From: Paramecium octaurelia
Lineage: Eukaryota; Ciliophora; Oligohymenophorea; Peniculida; Parameciidae
Assembly (NCBI GenBank): GCA_905182995.1
Contig: CAJJDP010000057.1
Coordinates: forward strand, 68,676 to 132,675
Direction: 5' to 3'
Length of the DNA stretch: 64,000 nt
Part shown: piece after piece, positions 23,815 through 35,806 of the stretch
Layout of the letters: each line of letters begins with the position of its first letter
Position numbering within the stretch: the first letter of the stretch is position 1
Notes under the pieces: generated by a model
Told to the model about the DNA's origin: nothing
Database searches by the model: none
Seen by the model: the letters and a program-made list of their open reading frames with translations, nothing else
Program-made: the position numbers and the translations under genes

Positions 23815-26800
23815 TCAATTTTTTAATCCTTAGACTTATAAAAGACTTTCTAAAAACGATGAAAAATCATTATTCCTTTGCACTTTATTGAAAAACTCTT
23901 AAGTTATTTCTTTTTTTTCCCTTTTCTTAACTTTATCAGTGAAAAATGAGTCAATCATCTCTATAACTGTTTTATTAGTGCGAACATCCTACACAAATGA
24001 CAATAAGAACTAATTCTCTATCTCATCCTTTGTTATTTCTTCATCCTCATTCAAATCAAGAAGATCAAAAAATAATATGACTTTCTACTCTAACTAACCA
24101 ACCTAAAGAGTACTGCATTATTTGAGGAATAACTGGATTTCAGCTAAATTCTTTTTCTTCCTAAATAAACAGAAAGCAATCCGATTCAAAAAGATTTTAT
24201 CCTCAATTCTTAAAGAAGAATCCTCTATTAATATTAAATCCTTAATTGGAACAATCTTTTCTACCTGAATTCTAAAATCTCTAAATTCTAATCCAGGACC
24301 TCTTAAGTAATAATCTCCAAAAAGATTATACAATTCATTCAATTTAGGTTGTCCATTTTACAATTGAAGTGGAATGTAAAAGTATTCAATTTTTTTCCAA
24401 TATCTTTTTGGTTCTGTTATTTTAATTTAGGATTTCAACTGTTTAGATTACTCGTTAGGTATCATTCTCTAACTAGGTTTATCAATGACTACGTTCAATT
24501 CTATTTATTCTAATATTTCATTTTTCTTAATCAATAAATTAACATTATGTGAAGTTTATTATGTGATAGTATGTAATTTTTAATAACATGCAGCACAAAA
24601 TTGTTCAGTGCACTCAATGCATTCTAATATTGTTGGATTTTTGCCACATTCTTAGCATATTGATAGAGTATGTGATTTAGCTTATAAAAACTACAGCATT
24701 CTTTTGACTATTAAAGCATTATCAATCTGATAATATCTAATTTTCATAACATTCTACACTATCATATCATATTCTGTCATGACTACTCTATCTAATTTTT
24801 TGTATTTTGAAATGTTAAAGAATTGCGATTCCAATTTGGCTATTTCTGCATCCAATTATTTAAGTTTAATTTCAGTTGACTGTTCTATTTCTCCTTAGTC
24901 CTTTTTTAACTTCTTATTCTCATCCCTAATGACAATGAAATACAAATTACTTTAATTCTTTAAAGTGCTTTTCCAAATCCTTTAATTTGATCTAAGTTTT
25001 CTACTATTGTTCAACAAGTTCTCTATGATTTATTTTATCTATCTCTTCAATAACCCAATCAGGTCTATCTGGTATTAGTTCTCTGACTAATATTTTGATT
25101 AGAGAAACAGCAATTACACAACTCATAAAGTACCATAATTCTAAATCATTTTGAATAACATAATCTACTTAATCAGTAAACATCCTTAAAGTAGCATATC
25201 TGTGCTTGAAATAAAGCAAAACAAAATTAGTAAATACACCAGTAGCACTTAGAAACTCCAACACATTAAGCCATTGACCAATACCAGGAACTCTCTCAGA
25301 TTTTACTCTTTTCGTCATGTAAATCAGTTTATATAATTTTACCTGTATGTCAATCGTATTCATTACTATACCAACGAAAGGTCCTATTGGAAAAGCAGCA
25401 GAGAACAAAATAAAATAACCATAATCAGTGATGGCTTCCATGAAATAATCAAGAGTTCCCTCAAAATCATCTTTTAAAGAATTCAATTCTATTGCATCCA
25501 CATCTATTTTTGTTTCAAAAGGCATATATTTAAATTTTGGATTCTTAGTTTCTTCTAAGATCTTTTCTTCTAATACTTCTTCACTCTCTATTTTTAAAAC
25601 AGGTCTAGCTGCTGATTCTAAAAGATCTACATCTATGTTATCCTAGCTTTCTAGTTTCGAATTTTTTAAAAACTCATCATAATCCCAAAATTATTCGATT
25701 TCATCCAAGTATAACATATGTTATTTATTAATTTATCTGACCTTCTTTTGCTCTATTGTGATATCCTTTACTTTTTTAAAGTAACTTCTTATGCTTCCTC
25801 TTAAAAATATCACTGGTATTAGAAAATTAACCAAAATATAATATGCTTTTTTTACTAAAACCAGTGGAATTATGAAGTAGAAGATATCCTCAAGGGTATA
25901 CTTATTGGAAGTTACAATGATATACATCAATGGCATATATGAATTAATAAACCTAAAAAATACATTCTTGTAAATCAATGACTTTTGATAACTTAATTCA
26001 AACTTGTGATTTTCTTAATCTGCATACCATTTAGAAAAGTAGAGAAATAATATATTTAAAATCTGTATAGCAATAGCTTACAATGCCCCAAGTAAGAATA
26101 TAAATCCTTTATAAATTATAAGTTCTTATTTAAGTAAATCAATTCCATAAACAATGGCAAAACTACAAAATAAAAAAACTGCTAATAGGAAAATGAAAAG
26201 TATAAAATACACTGCCATTTTTGTTATCTATTGGTGCTTAGTCAATTTTCTTGTGATAAAATGGATTTCTTCATCCCCTGAAAACTTATCTTTCAAGGGT
26301 CCTTCATAATACGAGGATTCAGCTTATAACATCTAATCTATGCAACCCCACCTTGTATTGATTTCAGATGTTTTCCTTTTCCACAATTCAATTTGGACAG
26401 TTGACCATATCGTCACAAATAATACCCAATAAGGTATTAAATCAGAATGAAAATCATATAATATCGCATACAACTAAAGTGCAAGTCCTGGAATGGCTAT
26501 AATTAGTTAAACACATGACAAGTAACTTATCCATGCAAAATAAAATGAAATCTATTCTCCAAAATATAATCTCATCGTCGTTAAAGAAGTGAAATTTCTA
26601 CCTCTACCTTCGCTAAGATAATCCTTAATCTAACTTATTGGTTAAGGTATGAAACCAAAGGATAATTTCTACCATTATCTTTTTACAATTTAAATTCCAC
26701 CAGATGTATGCATAGCATAACAGGATTCAACAAGTTTTGATTTGAGTAATGATTCTAAATTTACGGATTTAATTAAATGATCAAACACAATTTTTTACCT

Positions 26801-29194
26801 TTAACTTGATCGAAAAGGCTCGAATTTATTTCTTTAGTCAGATTTAAATTATTCTAAATCATAAGAGTCAATCAGTTTAATTTACATTTCCATTTCTTCT
26901 GCCAACCTCTCCAATTTCTCTTCTTTCAATCTTAACATAATGTATACTGATTCTTTAGCTATAAATGATTGCATCATATAAATTTCAAATTCAGCCTTTT
27001 GTAATAAATCTAATTAAAAATTAATTTATTAATCTATGATTCTTTTTTGTTCTTCTATTTCTGATCCTTTATGTCTTTTAAAAATATCAATTAAATTCGT
27101 TTTGACAGATTGATCGAATTTCAATACATAATCAGGTACAAATAATTAGCTTGAAAATAAAATTAATTGTTCTAAACAATCAAAAGAATTAGCTTTTTTC
27201 TTTTATTAAAGCGAAGTCGATAAATTTAATGGAATTACCTAATTGTTATTTTTTTTAGGTTTGGCAGTTTTGTGTAAAAAATTCTTATTTTCTCTTTAAA
27301 CGGAAGATTTTAATGAATCTGGACTCTTCTCAAACTCATTCTCATGAAACTAAGACAAGCTCTTTAATTCTCTTATTGACTTTTGAGCCTGAATTTGCTT
27401 CTTTGTTTTAAGTTATGATTTATAAAACTATGATTTTTTAACAATATTTTCCATAAGGTTATATTGATCTTCAAAATTAACTAATTATTTCTGCCTTTTT
27501 TATTTATGTTTATCAAATATTTCTGCTATTGATTAATGAACCAAATTTTAATTCTAAGCATACTTCTTTTTTTTAATTAAACCATCATAATAAATCTACG
27601 TAGCAGTATCTTTAGTTAATTGTCTTGCTCTGAAAAACTCATTATTTTCAGCTTCAGGATCTGCATATTTATTCAATAAAAATTTAATTATTTTTTAATC
27701 ACCATTTAATGATGCCAAATGCAAAGCAGTATTTCCATGATTGTCTTTTATATCAATTTATAGAACATTCTTACAAAATAATTCCTTTGTTTTATTATAG
27801 AACTCTTTATCATTCTTTAATTCATTTTCTTGTAAAAATCTTGTAGTTATCTTAACTAATTCTTCCTTGTATCTCAGATCTTGCATTCGATACCTTTCAA
27901 GTTCATGGTAATATCTTTCCTTGTAAATTGATGAATCTCTATTGTCTAATATGTAAGTTATTCCTGGCAATTCTTATCTACTTATCATCTCTAAATAGCT
28001 AATTAATGCTTTTGAATAATAACTTTCTCTGTCTCTTTATTTTTTCTTTGGTTTCTTCTTTTTGGTTGATTCAGGACCCCTTATAGAAAGATCCAATATT
28101 TCGAATTTTATGATTATCTTCAAGGCTTCATAATTGTTCTAGGAACAACATGCATGCAAACACGATTAACCTTCCAATGATTTAATGGGAAACATAATAT
28201 AGATCCTAGGCAAATTCATTAAAATATGTTTAAGGTGATGATTAATTGAATAAAGACAACACCAGTACAGTATCTTAGTGTATAATAAAGGGTTTTACAA
28301 TTCAGGCTCGTGCTAGCTACAAATCTCTTGAAATAAAATAAATTCAGCTTCATTTTTCCCTTTTAATTCACTATTCCAAAATTGCTAGCATTCAGTTAGA
28401 AATTCAACTATTTAGTCTATTATCAATTGCAATACTCTTTTGTGCCCGTTCTTTCCTGCTAAATCCATAGGATAGAGTCCATTGTTATCACACAAAAAGC
28501 TATGAGCCTTCTTTTTGAGAAGGTATTAGACACTAAATGAGTCCCCATAAAATGCACACCAATGTAATGGAGCCCATCTGCTGTGAGGATTTATACAATT
28601 TACATCTGAACCATTTTCTATCAATATCCTTAAACATTCCTATCTATTGTTCTGCAATTTAGGGTCATTTAAGAAACAGCAAATTTATATGGGGGAACAC
28701 CCAAAGATATCTTTTTATTGAACATATTTTTTAATTTATTCTTAAACTTCTAATCCATCGTTGTCCTCAAAATCAAAATCAATTTCAATTATTTCCTCAT
28801 CATCTTCATTTTTTTAAGGAATCTGTTTCTTCTATTATTTAGTACTTTTGGACTTCTTTTTATTATCCTTTAGCAATATTTTATAATCTTCAATTAAAAT
28901 TTCCAAAACTTTATTATCTTGTCTTAATGCAGTTTAATGTAGGATATTCCCTATTTGTAAATTATGATAATAAATACTTTTATCTTAATCTTCGACTGTA
29001 AAATCACTCTCAAATCTTTAATTTTGATTAGAACCTACATTCTTAATAAAATTTTCTTCAATAATCATGTCCTGCTACTCCTCAATCTCATCCCTTGATT
29101 GCATTTCCGATCTTACGGATGGCGAGTTCGGAGTGTTATTCTACACTTTTGGGGAGGCAAATTAAGTCCAACTTGAGATTTATTTTTAAAACAT
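23815..29194 (-). CDS. Ankyrin-anoctamin-B-box fusion protein
   Basis: A very large protein (about 1784 residues, one 25-nt intron). Residues about 60-520 contain ankyrin-type repeats (SRWAPLHWCAFYGD, GLYPMDLAGKNGH, HGNTALHLASLNGD). A Lys/Gln-rich linker with coiled-coil character follows to about 800. Residues about 850-1380 form an anoctamin (TMEM16) membrane domain: YFGEQISFYFAWISYL, the WKRKTSEINTRWG block, then EAITDYGYFILFSAAFPIG, NTIDIQVKLYKLI and PGIGQWLNVLEFLSATGVFT, all hallmarks of the family (Ca2+-gated chloride channels or lipid scramblases). After a coiled coil comes a B-box-like zinc finger (CQECGKNP...CIECTEQFCAACYQ...H) near 1500, and near 1700 an EF-hand-like stretch (DLLDLNEDEEITKDEIEN). 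The frame is continuous across all parts apart from the intron, so the fusion is seen directly. Whether it conducts ions or scrambles lipids cannot be told. Confidence 0.9.
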
Positions 29195-29257
29195 AATCAA
29201 TAATTTGTAAAAATGTAACTATTTATTAAGGAGAAAAAATCAACAATTTAACTATAT

Positions 29258-30286
29258 TCATTTGCTAATTACTTCTACCTTAATCCTTGAAACTTCATAA
29301 AACTTGATTGTATTGAACTTTCTTCTTGCTGCTTACAATGAATTCTGTTCTGCAGCCTACAAGAGTTGACACAATTCCTTAGCACAAGGTTTTAACAAAG
29401 CCTCATTTTAAGTTTTATAATTGGGAGTTCTAATTATAGATAGACATAGATGATACCTTATTTTATTGACCAAAAATATGGCAGCTTAGGTGATTTAGGA
29501 TGGTTTATAAGCTATAAACTTGTATTCAACCAAAGCCAATTCTAATATGTATTAAGCTAAGGCCTTATTTTTGGGATCTAGTTCATTCGAATATCTTGAT
29601 AGAAATTAATAAGCAGTTGGATTGCAGATGTTGAAATTCAGAGCCTGCAATATTAAGCCTTCCATTTCCAGGACATCACTCTTAACATAAGCATTGTCAG
29701 TAATATACACAAAATCTTTTAATGCAGGGGGATATATTTCTTCGTATTTACATGCTATGAAGAGAGCGGCTACACCTACTAATTGTAAACGCAATCTTGT
29801 GACTTATTCCTTTGCCAAATATCTATCTATTAGAGAGATGGTAAGATATAATGTTTCATCTCTCAACTTAAATTTAGCATGCACATCAATAAGCCAATCC
29901 ACAAGAATTGCTCTCATTTTCATATTTATATTTGGCTACGTCTCAGGAGTCATGTATTAATCTATTTAATATTTATTCTAATAAATTAGCGATTAATTAT
30001 ATACCTCTTCGATTAATAAATGTTGGAAAATCTCATCCGTGTACAAATGTACATTTTGGGGGATTTTCGTCTCTTTTGGCTTCTCATTCTCTAACTCTAT
30101 TTGAATTCTTTCGGATTCCCTTCTAAAGATTTTATTTTCTTTCTCGTCCAAACTGATAGCAAATACTCTTGGAATGATGGAAAAAGGTTTTTTTGCTTTT
30201 TCAACTATCACTCCTGTTTCCATTGATTGATAGAGAGATGAATTTACAATTTCCTTTCCAAAACACCTTTGATTTTCGACGATCAT
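29258..30286 (-). CDS. Mitotic (A/B-type) cyclin
   Basis: A 324-residue cyclin with two 27-nt introns. The N-terminal cyclin box carries the B-type signature [18 protein letters not shown], then [32 protein letters not shown] and [18 protein letters not shown], followed by the C-terminal cyclin fold ([15 protein letters not shown]). It partners with a cyclin-dependent kinase to drive division. The first 110 residues form the N-terminal leader; I see no clear RxxL destruction box beyond a possible [11 protein letters not shown]. The gene lies 63 bp upstream of the anoctamin start on the same strand. Confidence 0.93.
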
Positions 30287-30529
30287 TCTGTTAATATTAA
30301 ATAAAATTATTATTATCGTTAAAAACTTAATATATATAATTATAAATATATTGATTAATTAATTCTTGAATTAATACGAATAATTTAAGATTTTCAATAC
30401 TATGGTTTTGGTTTGAGACTTTTATTCAAGGGAAGAAATTTCAACAAAAAGATAAAATTACTATAACTTTTTGATAAAAAATTTTAATTTGAAATATGTA
30501 ATAATTAAATTTATGTTGTTTTAATAAAC

Positions 30530-33500
30530 ATGGATGGATTTAAAAGAATCTATGAATACTTCCTATTACACGAGTTTCATTTATCTCTCTATTGGAGCAA
30601 TACTAAATACTTCTCCGCTTTTGGAAATGTATTACCTATTTCTTAAATAGATATCTAAAAATTTCAGATAAGAATAACTATTAACAAAATTAACTTTACT
30701 TAATATTGGACTCCTTAAATGTTGGCAAGTATTTATTAAAATCTTCAATCCTACATTCAATTTATATTCTAATTGTATTTGCTTTCAACATATTTATCAT
30801 CCTTTTGTTCATCATCTTGTATTACATTAAGAAAAAAAATACGAAGACAAACATCGCTTTTACCATTTATGGCCAAGTAATTCATAATGCATAATTATAT
30901 AGATCCTCGGATATATAATATAGCCCTACTTTTGGTCGACAAATGGATTTTTATTATAAATCTAAAACACTTATTTGGAATAAATACAAAATTTAGCTTT
31001 TATTGTACTAGATTGTATTGCAATCCTATTATAACTATTAATTTTATTAAGCCTGACCCTCTTTCTGCATTATGATCATTCTTAAAAAAAAAACTTCTTA
31101 AAAATTAATTCCCCAAAAACTCTCATGTTTTACATTATAACTATTTATTGTAATAGCTGTTTAGAGTTATTTATAAATTCTAGCAGTAATTTGAGTGTAA
31201 TTATCAATTTTATTAAAAGATAGCATTTCCAATAGTATTGGCTTTCTTATTTTTAATACTTTTTGCATAAATGCATTAAGATCTACCCGTTTTCTCAAAT
31301 AAATACTTATACAACTACTTTTAGATTATTATTGGTCTGCAATTTGCACTAGCTTTAAATTTGTTAATATCATACTTTATTCACTTATTTGAGGATCGTT
31401 ATTGCATATAGGTTCTATTAACTTTTATACTTTTGATTCAACTAAATTCAAAAATAAGATAATATCTAATATTAAGATCTATCATTAATTATAGTGCCAC
31501 AAAAATGATTGATTAAAGAACAATAGTCTATTTGAAATAAAATCCCTAAAATTTGTTTTTGCTGAGAGGTATTGTAAATCTTCATCAGTCTTTGTGTGTA
31601 AATATAAACTGTTTTTATCGTTTAAAATCTATATATAAAATAAGTTCTAAGGGAAATAAAAAAATATATATTAATAGAGATGCAATCTATGAAAATATAG
31701 GTAGAATTTCAACCTTCTTCTTAAAATGCACATATGAAAATGCACAACTTAAAAAATAGGATTAAAGTACAAAGATACTCTTAATTGAGTTATTATGTTA
31801 TAAGTTGAAATTATATTCTGAAAGCTTGATATAAATTGATAAACTAAATTCAGATCAACTAAATCTACTTCAACGGATTAATGTAACTAATATTAGATTG
31901 ATAATCTCCAGATTAATAAAATAAAAAAATGAATAATCTTATAAATCAAAATTGCCATTTGACCAATTGCTTTTATGTGAGTCATATATCAAATAAACAG
32001 TGGAAATCGTGATGAACATTTTTGGATATTAATTACAATTTTGGAATTACTTGTTAAATGAAAAAATTAGATTAGCAGATGAGCTATCACTTTTAAATGA
32101 AATCAATGAATTAATCAAAAAGTTTTAAAGACTAGAGAAATTGATCTTAAATTTGCATTATAACCACAAGGTTCCTATTAGGAACAAACAATGGTTTAAT
32201 TACTTTTTCTTTAAATTATTCATTTTAAATAAAAAGTTAAAATTGCAAGAGTTAGAAATTCTACCCGATTATTAAATTAATTTAGAATAAATTATAAAGG
32301 ACGATCAGATAGACGAGAAGTCATCTGACGAAGAACCTGTCAATTATTATTAATAAAGGTTTTTAATATCTGGCAATACATTTGTTATTTAAATTAACTA
32401 AGCCGGTATCGTTAAGAATTGTACAAATAATACCTATTCAATCTTAAATTACAATAGACAAACTTTAGTGAATAGTTCTGCTTCTATTTTAATGCCGCAG
32501 ATGTTTAAACAGTATCACTCAAAATATATCAATCACTTCTAATAAACTGGACAATCCTCTAATTTATACAAGAGAAAGAAGGCATTCTGTATGCATGATT
32601 CAGGATATATTGTAATTGTCTATAAGTACCTGAAGTGTATATATAATTATAATTCAAATTAAATTGAATACATAGCCATGTTTAGACAAATACAAACAAA
32701 ACAAGAGTATTTACTATTAAATGAAGATTGGGAAGTAGACTCTTGTACATAATTGTTATAGGATATAATAGGAATAAAGTCTTTGAGCTTATTCATATTG
32801 GCTCCTAAAACTATTGTATACTCTCAATATGAGAAATTTTTGACCAAAGAAAATAAAAACTTTTTTAGTTTAAATGCTCCAAATATAGAGAAGAATATCT
32901 CTCGTTTATTTTACACATAACAATCATCTCCTATGGTGAGAGGTTCATTAACTTCTAGCAATGGGTAGATGTCGATCTTGTAAAATTAAGTGGAATTGAA
33001 AAAGAGCTTCCAAAATTTTTTAAATCAAGATGATGTTATTAATTTTGAGGATCAATAAAAGTCAAAAGTAAAGCAAATTTTGTTCAATTTAAGAGTTCCA
33101 AAATAGAAGTATGAACTGGTTTAAGAATTCTAATCCAAATTATCCGAATCTTATAAGTAAGCAATATACTCAGAACCATTTCGAAAATAATTAATAGTGA
33201 AAAGTGCATCTGGTAAATTTAAAATAGTGAGAAGTGAATTTATCAGGAGATGTAAAGTTTACTAAGAAATCATTAAAAAAGAGAAATTTCAAATAATAAG
33301 TATGTTATTTAAAGTTAAAGTAGAGGAACTTTTCTTAAAATATACTTAATCCGAAGATTGTGTTGATAAGATATTAAGAATAGAAGGGACATTAAAATTA
33401 GAGAAGACTTCATAATCTAAAAGATACATACTGATTAAAATAGTTAGAACTGAAGTTATTGAAGAAAATCTAATGACTCAGAGATAAAATAGTTGTTTTA

Positions 33501-35773
33501 CTTTATCACTTTAAGCCCCTTAAATGATATCCTCGGTATGATATATTGAACTATCTTTAGTAGCCAACTAAAAGAACCTCTGTTACTCAACAAAGTCCCA
33601 GGAATATAAATGTTACAGTCAATGGTAATTTTGTGATAATAAGTATTAGATTAATTTGATTTATATTCTAATAGAGAGTCAATGGGAAAGGTCTTATTGT
33701 AAGAAGTGTAAGTGAATTAAGACTTTAATTAACATGATCACTATAAAAATATCAATTTTATTACTTGTAATAGTGATCTTTTGAAGGAGGATACAAACAA
33801 AATTGAAAAAAAAAATCCATCCATTATTTAATATGAATATATTAGTAGGTTCATATTTATTTTGCAAATTTTGATAGTTTTTTTAAGTTTTTTCTTGACA
33901 TCATTCATTTACAACAAAAGCACATTAAATGAATCAGTAATTAATAATTATAATATCTAGGTAAACTTAATTGATTATCTCTTCCAGTATTAAATAATAG
34001 TAGCAGAATCATATAATGCTTAGATAGATGTTGAATTATTTAATAGAAATTACACTTAATCAATCATGACATAAGGCGATTTAATTGGATATAATTCAGC
34101 AGAGTAATTTTACTAATATAATCAAAACATAACCCAAAAGTGTGGTGATTACATGTATATAGTTTTTTGGGAACCCAACTTTTTGAAAATGCTTTATGAG
34201 AATTTTCATAGTAACTCGAATGAAAGTGGATTAGATATTCAAACAGTTTATTAAGCCAATGTTTATCTTTTAAATATGATCTCTACTTAGGAGTTTAAAG
34301 AAGATTTTGGAATTTCAGATACATTTCGCAAATATATGGTATACAATAAATTCATGTGAGTTAGATTCCCCAATTTTAAGAAATCTAAGCCAATTCAATT
34401 AACCATCTACTAAGCTAAGGTTTGGCATTCTAAGAAATTTCTAATTCAAATTTCATACTGTTTCTAATTATATAAACAATCCTCCAGTTGGCAAGCTTGT
34501 TGTATTTAATCCGATTTCAATTTTTAATATAGAAACAATATAATGTAGAGAATTTATTCAATTTTCTTAAGGTCTTATTCAGAGTTTAGGCTATCATACC
34601 TTTTAAAGAGAAGATTGCTATCTTAGATAAAATCAATATCACCATAAATCAGTTTTGTTATGTGACCAATTACGAATGTAAATTATTATTATTAATTATT
34701 TCAATAGATGGGAATATAGAAGAATTCATTTCGATGAACAAAATAAACCCTTTAAGTAAGGCAATTTCTAAAAGGAATAGCATGAATTAGAAAGGGTTTG
34801 AAAAAAAGATTTTGGATGCAGAACAATACATTGAATAAATAGATAATAAGACGAAAATAAAATTTGAATAACTATCACATTTCTACAGTTTGAAAGTAAA
34901 GTTTTTCTTAGTATTGCTAGTAAATAGCTGTTAAAATAATAGTAAATCTACTGCTAATTGCTTTGATAAGCATTGCTGGAGTTGTCACAATTTATTGTAC
35001 TATTAATAATATAGAGCTGTTTAATAACAATTAATTTATGTTTAATAGTTAAAACGCTTGGATATTACCTGCTCTAAAAGAAATTTTTACGAGTTAAAAC
35101 TATGATGATTATTCTTTTAATGATACAAATGCTTTTATAATTCTTCAAACTTATTTTGATCAAATATAATCAGAGTTTCCAGTTTACTACCAGTCAGATA
35201 TTGATGAAATAATCTACTTTTTTGATAATAATATTTGTGATGGGGACAGTAATAACTTTATTTATTCTCTTAAGCATAAATAAACATTGATTAATGCACA
35301 CTTAGCATTAATGGAGCGTTAACAAGAGGAATCAGAGAATATGATTATTTACTATCTTAGGTAGCTCTCAAATTGTTACTCCCAAAAGACGAAAGATATG
35401 ACAACATAACGTATTCTGCTATATATGAGTTTAATAAGGTATTGCTAATATAATTTAGTTATATTACTTCGTTTTTGATCATTACATTCTTGCAAAGGAC
35501 AAATGGTTATCAGTCTCGAAAGCAACTTTAGAAAAACATGATTACATCAGTTTAATATTATTGTAATTATCATAAAAATATGATAGAATAACTGTTATTA
35601 TAGGAATGTGTCTTTATTTTATAATATTTAATGAAATTGGGTATGTGTTGCTAAAAAAGAAAGAGTACAAATTTATAAAAATGTTTTATAAATCATTCAT
35701 GCCAAATGTCTCAATTAATTAGCAAAAACGATTAAGAGTCGAATTAATCAAAGCAAGATTCATTAGAAAATGA
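30530..35773 (+). CDS. Large PAS-type multi-pass membrane protein
   Basis: A long gene with many short introns encoding roughly 1,600-1,700 residues, of the ciliate family of multi-membrane proteins with a PAS-like domain. The first third (30530-31500) has many hydrophobic segments, followed by a conserved cytosolic region and, around 32350-32800, a PAS-like block: ILNYNRQTLVNSSASILMP, FKQYHSKYINHFQQTGQS and HDSGYIVIVYKYL. In the second half a hydrophobic segment at about 33850-33910 (FILQILIVFLSFFLTSFIY) starts a second membrane module with an extracellular loop and further spans up to about 35650. It is probably a surface or endomembrane sensor; the ligand is unknown. I did not resolve every intron, so the exact protein sequence is provisional and a split into two genes cannot be fully excluded. 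Confidence 0.7.
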
Positions 35774-35806
35774 TTTAAAAATTTAAATAGATACTAAATA
35801 GATTAA

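Noticed and set aside
25169-25978. Separate short membrane-protein genes on the minus strand
   Set aside because: They are pieces of one anoctamin gene interrupted only by TAA/TAG glutamine codons.
29606-30286. Two short cyclin-like genes
   Set aside because: A 27-nt intron joins them into one cyclin with both cyclin folds.
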